A stretch of DNA of 64,000 nt from Mastigias papua. Its lineage: Eukaryota > Cnidaria > Scyphozoa > Rhizostomeae > Mastigiidae. The stretch covers positions 13,733,422 to 13,797,421 of the forward strand of contig OZ025269.1 of the NCBI GenBank assembly GCA_964019165.1, given 5' to 3'. Below are positions 1 to 10,602 of this stretch, in pieces. The notes under the pieces are model-generated. The model had not been told where the DNA came from and made no database searches. It was given only the letters and a program-made list of their open reading frames with translations. Position 1 is the first letter of the stretch, and each line of letters opens with the position of its first letter. Both the position numbers and the translations under genes were made by a program.

Positions 1-307
1 GCAAATGAAATGAAATGGCATGAAAACAATATGCAGGTAATATGCAAATCAATAGAAAACAACATTAAAAATTACTAAATTATTAATTATTAACATTAAT
101 TGCTCAGTGTATTATTTATTTATTATTATCAAAATTGGATGGAAATAATTAGCAAATGACATGCAAATAATGTGCAAGTAATACGCAAACGAGGAGTAAA
201 CGGCATTAAAAATTACTTGATAATTATACGGAAATAATATGGAAATGGTATGGAAATTTATTGACTACTCCACAGCCCCTCATTCAAACAAGAGAAGTAA
301 ATTGTAC

Positions 308-3300
308 CTTTTCCCAAATTCATGGATGTTCTTAACATTCCCAAAACCAGGTATGATGTCTGCCCAGAAAAATAACCAGACCGTAAGCAGCTGAAAAAGC
401 GATGTCATAAACAAGAAGTAGACTATATTGACACCCTTTCGCTCAGTTCGATTCTGGAGTTTTAGACCTTTTTCTTCAACAACGTTCATCACAGCCGCTG
501 GCACCTGAAACGTTAGAAGAATCCGTCACGAGGATCAAATGCCGAAAAAAGGTCCCTTAGAATGACACATATTTAGGGGGTTATAAATGCCTAACATGCT
601 TAAGTAAGATGGTATTTAAAGCCTGTCAAGGTCCCTTTGCAAACTCTAATCTGCACTTGCAAAATGCATTTCACGGATGTTCTGTCATTTTCCAACAATG
701 GCCTTACTCCTATTTACTGTCATATAATCCTCAATAAGAAACCTGATTTTATCGATTGCTTCGTGAATCGCTTTCGCAAAAATGCTGTCTTCCATGGTCG
801 TAGTTTACTAGATTCCTTTATTTTACTCGATTTAATTCCAGTGACACAAGTTACGACCGCATGTCAGCAGGATTCCGTATGATGTCTCCTCAGAGTCACT
901 TTCAATAAGTATTGACCCAATAATTGCTCTGGAGCTTTTGTCTTGAAAAACAAGCTCAGTTATATGAAAATTAGAAGACAGTGAAACACAAATGAATTAC
1001 TCGCAAAGGTTGAGCCTATTTCAGAGAGGAAGAAATGAACACCATGGAGAAGTGTTAACACGAATTGTTCGTGCAATAATACCTGACTCACATGTAACTA
1101 AATGACTGTGAACCAATGAAATTGCGCAACGAAGCAACCAATAGAACACATTCCAAAGCTGGTAGAGACTTCTGTCCTCGGAGGCAATCAAATGTATCGT
1201 CCTATCATGACTGTTTTAGTCTCCCTGCTTTCCAGCGAGGCTCTAAGCTTTGTAAGTTTCAGATTATAGAGATAGTATGGATAGTGGCTAGAAGAAAGGC
1301 TTTCAGGTGGATGGCCTGAAAGCAAGTTTGCCTTAAGCAAGCGACTACTAATGTTCTGATGAATTTGAATGTACTTACAAATCCCAACATGAAGCACATG
1401 GGCCACAAAAACTTTCCCGCACCAGTTGCTCCGCCCAGGTCATTATTGCCTTTAGGATCTAACTTTGGAAATATTGACGGTAATAGGCAAATGAATAGGG
1501 CAACGACCACCAGCAAGCCGCAGATCAATTTGATCAACGTTGGCCTCTTCTTCAAGATCAAGAATCTAGAAGAATGGATAGGAATCATGAAGAATGGATA
1601 GGAATCATGGTTGAATTAATGAGCATTTTCAGCACTAAATCTATGTTTACTTATAGTAAATTACCAGAATACCAAGATATCGTAATCTTAACAGAACTCA
1701 CCAGAAGGAAAGAAATTATAGATGTAAGACGATGCATTAAATTGCTTGTGTCTATTATGCTGCTATCAATATGCGAAAAGAACAACATTGCAGCAACACC
1801 TTGCATTAAAACTATTCTCCCAAGGTAACAGTGGAAGAATTCTTTAAAATAGAATTGCATAATCGTACAAAAATGTGGAAGCACTCTTTAGCAAACTGAG
1901 GACCTGTTTACATGTAGCTATGGTTACCCTCTAGGATGGTCACTTCACCAGAGGAGCAAAACACAGCGCTCTTTTAGATGCAAACTCTAGAAGCCAGGGT
2001 CACCCTGGGGGTAGGGCTAGCATAATGCTTCGTGTCACCCAACATCCTTATTTTCGATGTTGGGCGAAATTTGCCAGCGTTCTGGGTTGGTAAATGTCAA
2101 AGCGTACTTACGATGCAATTACTAAAAAAGTGAGAACTTAATGCATGTTTTACTTACCTTGTGAAACGCTGTTGCTAAGAATAGCAAACATTTTTCAAGA
2201 AATTTCAAAGAAACCCTCGTACAGGGTGAGTGGATGGGTAAAATCAAATACATACTCGCGCGTAGAGAGTGGAAGGGTGGTCAGAAATGTGAGGATTTGG
2301 AGCGTGTATGCTTTATGGAGAAACCAATATTATGGTGTTCCAATGAAGAACTATATAGAAGAATCATCCGTAGTCTTAGGTTCCTAATAAACGGGGGGGG
2401 TCATAATAGTAGGGGGGTCGGAAAATTTTCGAAAATTTAATAAACGGGGGGGGGGGTTGGAATTTCGAAAAAATGTCAAAATCTCTAAAAAACACAATTC
2501 CATAGAGAATATCTTCTCAAAAACAAGAGAAACTAATAAGAACAGTTTTTAAGATAACCCAAGAATAAGACATATAAGCCAAATACAGCATGAAAATCTA
2601 TGTATATACTGTAAGCATCAATTATATCTCTGATCGGAGCACACAAAGACAAACAATTTGTAAAAGTTGAAGAAAAAAAGGGCAACCTCATCTGTCAAAT
2701 ACTTGAAACTTAATAAACGGGGGGTCCTAATAAGGTCCGGGGGGTCGGGCAAAAGTCGAAAAATTAATAAGCGTCCCGGGACGTTTATTAGGAACCTAAG
2801 AGTACTACCGCTTACACGATCACACTTCCGGTGGTTAGACACTGCAGAGTTGTAACGTCGTAGTAGACACTGCGGAGTTGTAAGGTCTTTGCATGCAAAC
2901 AGTTTAGTGTCTTTCGTTATAATTTTTCTCCCATACGCAATGCATGCCGCAAATTTAATTGCATATTTTTGATGCACGATATGAATACGTTCAAATAGAA
3001 TATACACGGTTTTTCTATAAGAACACCTGATTTTTTACTGAGACTCGATATTCTTAACTATTTCTGATTTAGAGCCTAAGAATATTCTTAACTTTCTCTT
3101 AAATGTTAGCAATGTTGAGCATTAAGTCTAATAAAGACTATATTCTTATAATACAAAGCGTGTAACAGACATTCCTTGAAGAGTTGCTGACTCACATCAT
3201 TGTGTAACGAATTCCTGACAGGATAAATGAAGCCCACTCTCGTTTTGTTTCTAAATAAAACTCTAAAGGATCAGCAAAAAATCTAAACCTTCATGAAGCT

Positions 3301-4001
3301 TGAATCTTGTATTATTCTTAAATTATTCCTAAATTTCAGAAAATTTGAGCGTTGATATTCTTACAGACTAGCCTATGTTCTTATAAAAAAATGTTTGTAG
3401 TTTCCATGTAATTTGGACTCTATATTCCTTTATTAACTTTCTTAGTTCGCAAAAATCTATTAGGCTACTAAACTTTCTTAACTTTTTAGGAGTCTAGTGC
3501 TACTTTCTTACGAAACACTTTCTTTTTATAAAAAAACGTGTAATCATACCTGATAAGGATTGTAAGTGGAATAATAAAATTTTGCAATATAGCTTGAAGA
3601 TAGGGGGCAGTCCTTTTTCCGCTGCTTGCGAAAACAACAAGAATTCCGTTCAGTCCGTCACACACTCCTACTTGTGCTAATAACAGTATTGGGAACTTCT
3701 TCTCAGTTTCTCCAATTTTACCAGGTACGAAGAGCACCAGAAAGAGAGTGCTCAGTCCAAAGATGATTACGAATAAAAGACTTGCAAATGACACAACAAA
3801 GTAGCTATCCACTTTCGGTTCTCCCTTCAACGAATTCGTCGAATCAACCCAGAGCGGAAGGGAAACATTTTGTCCAACCTGGCCAGCAACAGCTAGAATT
3901 CCAAATAGGAGGTTAGCCCAAACTATGGGCAGCGTAATGAAGCCGACACGTACAAGTTTTTTTCCTCGTGTAACTGTTTTCACCATCCCTTCGTCGTCCA
4001 T
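308..4001 (-). CDS. CRT-like transporter, exons 1a, 2 and 3 (3' end off window)
   Basis: Multi-pass membrane protein related to the chloroquine-resistance transporter family (drug/metabolite transporter superfamily), expected in an endosomal or lysosomal type membrane. Exons: 1a 3550-4001, 2 1379-1565, 3 308-504. Exon 1a ends in phase 2 (AG) and exon 2 supplies the third base of an Arg codon, so the frame runs on as ...LTILIR-FLILKKRPTLIKL. Exons 1a+2 give exactly 213 codons and exon 3 about 66 more. Family-like stretches are APYLQAILQNFIIPLTILIR, the hydrophobic GLLVVVALFICLLP helix, and exon 3 with VPAAVMNVVEEKGLKL and YFLFMTSLFQLLTV, which match the layout of CRT helices 3-7. Exon 3 ends at a weaker donor (GTACAA), and the last third of a roughly 420-aa family protein lies beyond position 1. 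The ATG at 4001 aligns with the second ATG of exon 1b. The family call rests on recalled family features, not a search. Confidence 0.83.
1569..1608. repeat. 20-bp tandem duplication at CRT-like intron 1 acceptor
   Basis: AGAATGGATAGGAATCATGA occurs twice, immediately upstream (transcript sense) of the exon 2 acceptor, duplicating the branch and pyrimidine region. Confidence 0.85.
2373..2802. mobile_element. MITE with AATAAACGGGGG arms
   Basis: 430 bp in CRT-like intron 1, ends TCTTAGGTTCCTAATAAACG inverted at both sides with a TA duplication (2371-2372, 2803-2804). The interior has long G runs and a repeated TAATAAACGGGG. Decayed relatives with CCCCCGTTTATT lie near 7845-7921, 13805-13893 and 37340-37440. 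Confidence 0.7.
3004..3541. mobile_element. TATAAGAA-family MITE next to exon 1a donor
   Basis: 538 bp from ACACGGTTTTTCTATAAGAA to TTCTTTTTATAAAAAAACGT. Its right end stops 8 bp from the splice donor of CRT-like exon 1a (exon edge 3550). The interior is rich in TTCTTAAC/TTAAGAA. Confidence 0.55.
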
Positions 4002-4195
4002 GATGCTGGTCGATGGCAGAATGATGCAACGCTATGCTCTCGTTGCAGTATTAAACCACTTGCAATACCCGCCAGTGCAATACGACAAGAACGGCTCAAA
4101 ATGGTATCCCCCGCTCTAGAGGACTATGTTGGTACATACCTATTTCAAATAAGCTGTGGTTGCCGAAAAAGGCACGGGGGTCCATCCTTTCTTTC

Positions 4196-4215
4196 ATTTC
4201 TTAGTCACGAGAGCA
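4196..4215 (-). promoter_or_regulatory. GTCACGAG element upstream of exon 1a
   Basis: GTCACGAG at 4204-4211 lies 203 bp upstream of the exon 1a ATG. Related sequence recurs upstream of exons 1b and 1c. On the transcribed strand it reads CTCGTGAC, close to a half of a CLEAR/E-box palindrome (GTCACGTGAC), but that link is only a suggestion. It may instead be conserved 5' UTR. Confidence 0.35.
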
Positions 4216-4505
4216 GCAAGTGACTGAAAGGCAATCTCCGCGCGTGTACTGGCGATTGAGCAACCAACGATAAGAATCGTGCTGGGCATGAAACAAAGCC
4301 TAGAGCTCGTATTTGTTATTATAGTGTTTTTGAAAACCTTTCCAACCACCGCTCTTGTTGAGACCCCCGGCAAGTAACTTTGGAAGACGTAGTTCGTAAG
4401 GTAACTGAACAAAGAATAATTCCTGTCAACTGGCAAGAACATGGGCCGCGGAGCAGGGGGGGGCTGGGGGAGCTATAGCCCTTCACCATTCTATGGCAGA
4501 TGCAA

Positions 4506-4593
4506 TTTACCGTAAACCCTGGAATAAGCCCCCCTGGGGCTTATTTGCAAAAATGAATTTTTGGACTGGGGCTTATTCGAGGATTTACGATAA
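4506..4593. mobile_element. Short palindromic MITE, AATCCTCGAATAAGCCCC family
   Basis: 88 bp, nearly perfect inverted repeat: TTTACCGTAAACCCTGGAAT... against ...ATTCGAGGATTTACGATAA, with a GGGGCTTATT core on both arms. The family is widespread in this window. Confidence 0.65.
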
Positions 4594-4835
4594 TGCCCGT
4601 TTTAGCACACTTCTATATCCCTCCAATGTTAACTTGTCCACACAAGCCTCCCACCAAAATGTTGCTCCGCCGCCCCTGAAAAACCGCCCGTTTTATGAAT
4701 TTTCGCTGATTGCGTAAATGTTAGCTGAATAGACTGCCGCATTAGGTTCTATTGTCATTAGTAATGTGAAAACGATAGGAAATGCAGGGGCGGATCCAGC
4801 ACATTTTCTGACATTCTCAAAGGTTCAAAATATAA

Positions 4836-4873
4836 ACCACACCCAAAGACCACACCCAAAGACCACACCCAAA
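4836..4873 (+). repeat. 13-14 bp minisatellite CCACACCCAAAGA
   Basis: Three copies inside the element at 4785-6324. Confidence 0.9.
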
Positions 4874-5590
4874 CAATTATCATAGTTTTGATAATTATGC
4901 CTGAAAGATCAAGGACTATTGAAATTTCAAAAGCACTTTACTTACAGAATCAAAACTAACCTCTACTTCAATAAAAACTATTGTTAGGAAATTTAGTTTT
5001 TGACAAGGCATCACTATGTAATTCTGTTAGAACAAGTGTCTCTATATCAAAGCTGAACTATTATGAGCTTCTGCTCCGACAAGGTCCCCTGTATCAAAGA
5101 TTAGCTACCAAGCGTCTCTCGAAGGTTGAATATTGAAATACAACGAAGAAACACTAATCGGTTTATGTACATACCCCTACAGCGTCTACAAACATAAGTG
5201 TGATCGTGTAAGCGGAAGTTAGGATGAATCTTCGTTATATCTGTCCAGTGGGGACCTATAGTATTTCTAACACACAACCTAGCCTGACCTTAACCCTCCG
5301 TTCTCCGACCCTTTGTTTATACCCAATGTCAACTGACACCGGCCAGACTCGTATTCATCCAGCAATCTTGTAAACAATAATTGCATATGCGAATAAAGAC
5401 TGCCGTGAACGACTATAAAACAGTCAAAAAGGAAAAATATAACCATACATTATCGGGGGGGGGGGGCAGTTTCTCCTATATCCACATTTACTCAATGGAC
5501 CGGGGGTAGAGAATCTGCCTGCATGCCTGTGACAAAGTATGAGTATCCACTACTACTTGCGATCAAGCCATCCTGTGTGACAACACTTAC

Positions 5591-5756
5591 CTAGAGAAAG
5601 CTGCATACTAGCACTATATACCATCATAATTTGTTCAACATCTCTCTTCGTCAACAGCTGCTTGACTTCTTCTGACAATCCTATTATTTCGGATAGATTG
5701 CTAACGAAGAGTAGTTTTCTCCCGCTCTGAGCTACTTCATCCAACAGATAACTCAC
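5591..5756 (-). other. Exon-like open frame inside hAT-like element
   Basis: Minus-strand frame MSYLLDEVAQSGRKLLFVSN ... RDVEQIMMVYSASMQLSL followed by a consensus splice donor GTAAGTG (5584-5590). Its composition resembles a soluble helical protein rather than chance AT-rich translation. I do not recognise it. It could be an exon of a lost transposon gene or a captured host exon. Confidence 0.3.
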
Positions 5757-6329
5757 ATGCCAGGGTACACGGCAAGTTCCAAACAGTCACGTATACCCAC
5801 CCCCTGAATCCTCAAGATTCTCAGTGAACCTTCTCCTCAGGACGCGCGATGAGTTAGTTTTAAAATCGCCCAGGCCTACCTCATATAAAAAGAGTACCAA
5901 GAAAAAGCCGTTGCTATGTATTTTGGGCCTCGTCTAACCAGCGCAGATCTACCTTCTCAAGTGACCAAAAATCAGTACTGTTTCAATGCGCACGCAGTAA
6001 GAAAATTGCGTAGCACATTCTCAAGATGCGAAGGAACTTCTCAAATTGGCACGGAAACTACACGTAAACTGTCGCAACTTGCCTAGATACCTTTCAGGAT
6101 TATTGACACTTGTCAAGGCGATTTATTACTTAATCACTATTGCTAGGTTACCACTTCGTAGAGTTATACCAAGTGTGCAGCAAATATCAGTGGGTACGGG
6201 GGTCAGCAACCTTGAGAAATCAGACTCGATTTGAGTTGACAGGTTGGTAAGCTTCGAAAATCTGGACGCTAGAAAATCTGACATTCTCAACTGAGAATGT
6301 TGAGAAGGTCTCGATCCGCCTCTGAAATG

Positions 6330-7760
6330 AATACAGTTTCGAGTAAACACCCCCAATCTGATATTTCATACCAGATCGATTATAATTAAGCATGTTGAAA
6401 TCCTACCGTATTGTGAAATGTAAAAATGAAAAATATGTGAAAGTGAACGAAATGGATTTGGAATTGTTGATGATGATTATTATCATCGTTGTGGACCAAA
6501 CTCTACTGTAGATGTTGAGCTAAGGCGATGTGATCTTCTGTGATGGCTGCGAGCGGTCTTTAAGTCATTGTCGAATCAGAATCATCTTGCAGAGAGTAGA
6601 CATCTTTGGTATACCGTATTTATTAAAACTATTTAAACTAATGTCTATCTATATACATGGCTCGGCTGAGTGACATACGTCCCCGCCATGGCTCTAAGTT
6701 GTACTCATCTCATTTCTAACTCTAACTCTATTCCCAACTCTATTCAGCTCTTTCTCCAACTCTTTCTCCAACTCTTTCTCCAACTCTTTCTTCTCAACTC
6801 TTTTCTCCAACTCTTTCTCCAACTCTTTCTTCTCAACTCTTTCCTCTCCAACTTAATGCGCGAGGGCTATATATACTTATTAACACCTAATGTTGTGTCA
6901 GCAGTTTTGCTGCTAACCAACTAATGATTACGATGCAGATTTCAATCCAAAAGAAGCATTGCGTAATCCTGGCTCTTTCTAGACTTCCTTAGACAATAGA
7001 TAAGAATGCTGTGTAATGCTCGGTCATGTAGCTAATCTAACGGAATGATGACAAGGCTATATTTAAGCATAGTGCAATGGCAATAATACTGAATCCTAAA
7101 CTCGATGCTATGAAATACTATTATTTATATATGCGTCCTAACCTAATCTCGTAAACTAACTTAACCTTAAAACTAGCAATAATACTGGCTCTACCCCATG
7201 GAGCCTCGACGAAACAACTAATACGATAAACGCCAAATGGCACTCCTCAGTCTTTCCCAAGCACTGAGAGTCCAAGTGCGATAAACAACACTAAATGCGG
7301 AATACGAATGTAGACACGAGTGCTTTCGCAAGCCACTCTGTCTTCGGCCTAGTTAACAAGGTGTTAGTTTATATAAAATCTATCCAAACAGTCTAGCAAA
7401 AATCTACCAAACAAACTAGCAGTATTACAGTATTCATCATCGTCTACGTTTATAGTAGGAGTATATAGGCACGTAAATACCGGGGATGTGTGGGAGGTGT
7501 CGCGCCGCCCAACTTTTATTTAATCGGAAAACCTGAGAGCAGTCAGACAACTTAAGGCTGTTCGCAGAAAGCTAAGTCAATCGGAAAAACGAGGATCATT
7601 CTTGAAATATTTGAGTTTGAGACTAGCCTTTATGCTCGATCTTACCATCTTACGACTTTAAGGAAGGTACAGACTTTGCCATAAAATTGGATAATCGGAA
7701 GGAATTTTCAAAACACAAATTATTTACGAGGCAATGTGCAAGGTTATGTAAAATGATGAA
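6330..7760. other. No gene recognised
   Basis: AT-rich DNA between exons 1a and 1b with the CTCTTTCTCCAA minisatellite and CTAACT-rich low complexity near 6720 and 7140. No exon with coding character seen. Confidence 0.6.
6747..6855 (+). repeat. 12-bp minisatellite CTCTTTCTCCAA
   Basis: About nine imperfect copies, some with TTCTCAA variants. Confidence 0.92.
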
Positions 7761-8368
7761 AGACTTTTTATAGGAACACCAAATTTTTTGCTGAGCTTTC
7801 ATATTCCTAAAATTAGTCCTCTATATTCTATATTCCAGTCTCCCATTTGTTCCAACTACCCCCATTATTACTTCAACTCCCATTTATTCCCACCCACCCC
7901 GTTTATTCTGTGCTCAAGAGTATCTTGGGTGCTGAAAGCTCCATATAGGGATATAAAAGGATGAACCATAGTGGACCTGTTGCTGCAAAGAAGTTTTCAA
8001 ATGTTACTTCTTACAAGAAATAAAACGCATCTCCCTGCGTAGCATTTGAAGGAAGTATTTAGTGCCCAATCGCAGATTAAAGTAGGTAAGAAAATATATT
8101 TCCTTGAATAGTACGTTTGTATCAGTTGACTATGCGCATCGGTAAACTTTTCAATTTGCCCATTCAGTGTACCAGATTAGGTATGATTAGTGCCAATATG
8201 AAGCAAAGCAAAATTTCCATATTCGCCGACGAACACTGATATTTTGCAAGTTTACCGACATCCTTCTGACGCTAGGGGATGCAGCACCCCGCACGATAGC
8301 AGCGCATCAGCTTGCCATTTATTTCTTTCCGTAAGATGATTTTTTATCGTGTCAAGAAGTACTCTCCA

Positions 8369-8688
8369 GTCCGGAATAGATGCCCCCCCCGACTATTTAT
8401 TTTTCAAAAAATGCATACGAGGATAGTCCTATTGCAACCCCCCTCCTGTTTGTTGTGTTGAAAAAATGTTTGCATGAAATGAGTAATTGCTGCAAGAAGC
8501 ACTGAAATTGCTGCTGACAGTTGTGATAAACGTAATACGTTCTTGTTCAAAATGCTGAAGTTTGTTGTACGATGTATATGTTGGCCTTCTCTCCATCTCC
8601 ATCTATAACAGCTCACCCCATAGACATTCACTTTGGAAATGCTTCCAACCCCCTCCCCCCGCTTATTGCCACCGCCTCTATTCCGGAC
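8369..8688. mobile_element. MITE with GTCCGGAATAGA ends
   Basis: About 320 bp with inverted ends GTCCGGAATAGATGC / GCCTCTATTCCGGAC and C-rich subterminal stretches. No clear target duplication. Confidence 0.5.
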
Positions 8689-9472
8689 CACAGAATCCGG
8701 ACTTGTGTGTAGCCACTTTTGTCCTCTGCCCTCTGCTACCCTTTTGTTTGAACTTGACTACTCGGTGCCCTATGAGCACTAAATTTTAAACCAATCAAGT
8801 TGCTCACCTTTGAGATAGCATGTTGGCGGGATTTTGAAACGTTGTCATCATCAAATAACAATAAAGTTGAAATGCGAAAATACTTCCGGCCTAGCCATTT
8901 ACGTTCATCTCAATATCAGTCAAGAAACTGTACTCATGACTTTAGATATACTATCAGAAAATAGCGTATCTGCAGAAAGAAGAGACACTTGAGTCACAAA
9001 GCTGCGGAGACAGAGAACAAGAAAGAGCTTGCGAAATTGCATGGTAGCGTCGGGCTACATACAAAAGCAAATCATCACTCGTGGAGAATGACTCTCCCAT
9101 ATTGCAAGCTACATAAAACCAGGCCTGCACTATTACCTACAAGCCAGGTAAGAATTGTGATATATCTTGCATATCTTCTTTGAGAAATTCTAATTTGTAG
9201 ACGAGAATGCCTCTTTCAAACATGATCAGCTGGGACTTTAGATTAAAACAAGGATAGTTTATCTTGTGCCATACCAGTCAATTGGTATATTGTACTCAGG
9301 GCATTGACATTTGGTGGGGCAAGTTCTGAATACTACTTGAGGATCACTTTTCTAGCGAGGTTTGAGAGGGAAATATGAATGGAAAAGTTGCACAACCTTA
9401 TTAAATATGTATGAAAGCATTGGTTCAATTTCATTGTTTTTTTTTCATTCAAATAAAACTACTAACTGAGTC

Positions 9473-9865
9473 CTAGGGGTACTCCCTGCGTCTCTACTAT
9501 ATGAGGGTCCATGCCAGCAATTTGTTACTGACCCCGAAATATTGAGTCACAGTTTTGAGGAAACCCAATTATTGAGTCTCAAAAGTTTGAGACTGTACAT
9601 ATTGCAGCATATTTTTGGACTGAGATCACTTTCATGCAATTTCATTGAATATTGAAACTTCACATTTTCAACCCCATATCAACTTTCTTAATGTCATAAA
9701 CAATAAATAACTAAAAGACATGTTTCAAGATTTCAAACCCCTAATGTTGACTTCTTTTGAAGTTATAATTCACAGACCCCAAATGTAATTTTTTTTGTGA
9801 AATCCTATACCCCAAATATTGGCATGAGCTCCCCTGTGTAGAGAAGTAGGGAGTACCCCCTGGGG
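9473..9865. mobile_element. MITE with AGGGGTACTCCCT ends
   Basis: 393 bp with inverted ends CTAGGGGTACTCCCTGCGTC and GTAGGGAGTACCCCC, flanked by the direct repeat CTGAGTC (9466-9472 and 9866-9872). The interior is AT-rich with repeated ATTGAGTC-like phrases. Non-coding. Confidence 0.7.
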
Positions 9866-10385
9866 CTGAGTCTACCATTCCAACCAATTCACCAAAGTTT
9901 GGCCATTAGAATATAAAGTAATGAGCTATCAATAAAAGTGCATTCTTCCCTAGGACACTGATTAGTTTCCAAGAAACACCTATTCACATCTAGGCATCCA
10001 TTGTGTACATATCATGAGGGGGGTATTTGGTTCTTGGTTTAATCCTATTATCTATTTGTCTACAGTTGAAATCAATCACTACTCATTTGTCATTTTGTAC
10101 TTTGCATATTTTATGTGAAAATCTAGCACTATCAACATTGCATACACATGGTTTAGACTGATTCTGCAATAGAAGGGGGAGAACTTTATGATTCCTTTAC
10201 TGATAGTTCATCACATATTATCTATACACATCATTTAGATAGCTTACACATAGTAAAATTTGTTGGTAGGAAGAATTTTTGTTCTTTAGAGGAATCTGGC
10301 CTGTTGGTGACTAAGAAAAAGTTAGCTGAAAACCACCTACTATGCCTTTCAGCTAACACCTAGTGAACTTAATGCTGAATTCAAT

Positions 10386-10602
10386 AATGGTGAATTGGCC
10401 AATCATAGGGCCAAATAGAGGCATTATTCATCATATCACGTACACCCGTATCTGTCTATATATTTCAGTTCACCTTTCGGTCGTTATCCGACGTTTCATA
10501 CTCTGATGAGTGTCAGACGAAAAAAGCTTTCAGTATGTTAAAAGAATGTTCCCGCTTTTTTGGTGCTATAGTGAAGTTCTGTATTACCAACAGACTTGTC
10601 AC
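10386..10602 (+). mobile_element. Penelope-like element 3' terminal stub
   Basis: About 217 bp homologous to 43173-43410, from AATGGTGAA to CAACAGACTT-TCAC, with no coding remnant beside it. It is a very short truncated insertion or a solo terminal repeat. It includes the hammerhead at 10497-10537. Confidence 0.7.
10497..10537 (+). ncRNA. Type I hammerhead ribozyme, second copy
   Basis: Helix I CATACT (10497-10502), core CTGATGA (10503-10509), helix II GTGTCAGAC, GAAA (10519-10522), helix III AAA/TTT with loop AGC (10522-10530), cleavage site TTC ending at 10531, and closing helix I strand AGTATG (10532-10537). It differs from the 43.3 kb copy at the variable core position and in helix II, yet keeps the invariant bases and the helix I pairing. 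Helix II has only two clear pairs. Confidence 0.74.

Larger units (their letters stand above)
4785..6324. mobile_element. hAT-like element with 5-bp target duplication
   Basis: 1540 bp with ends CAGGGGCGGATCCAG and (inverted) CAGAGGCGGATCGAG and a matching 5-bp duplication AAATG at 4780-4784 and 6325-6329. The subterminal motif TCTGACATTCTCAA occurs near both ends. No transposase was recognised. It holds an exon-like minus-strand frame at 5591-5756 and a 14-bp minisatellite at 4836-4873. Confidence 0.72.

Noticed and set aside
6670..6924. 84-aa frame rich in LQLFL
   Set aside because: Translation of the 12-bp minisatellite.
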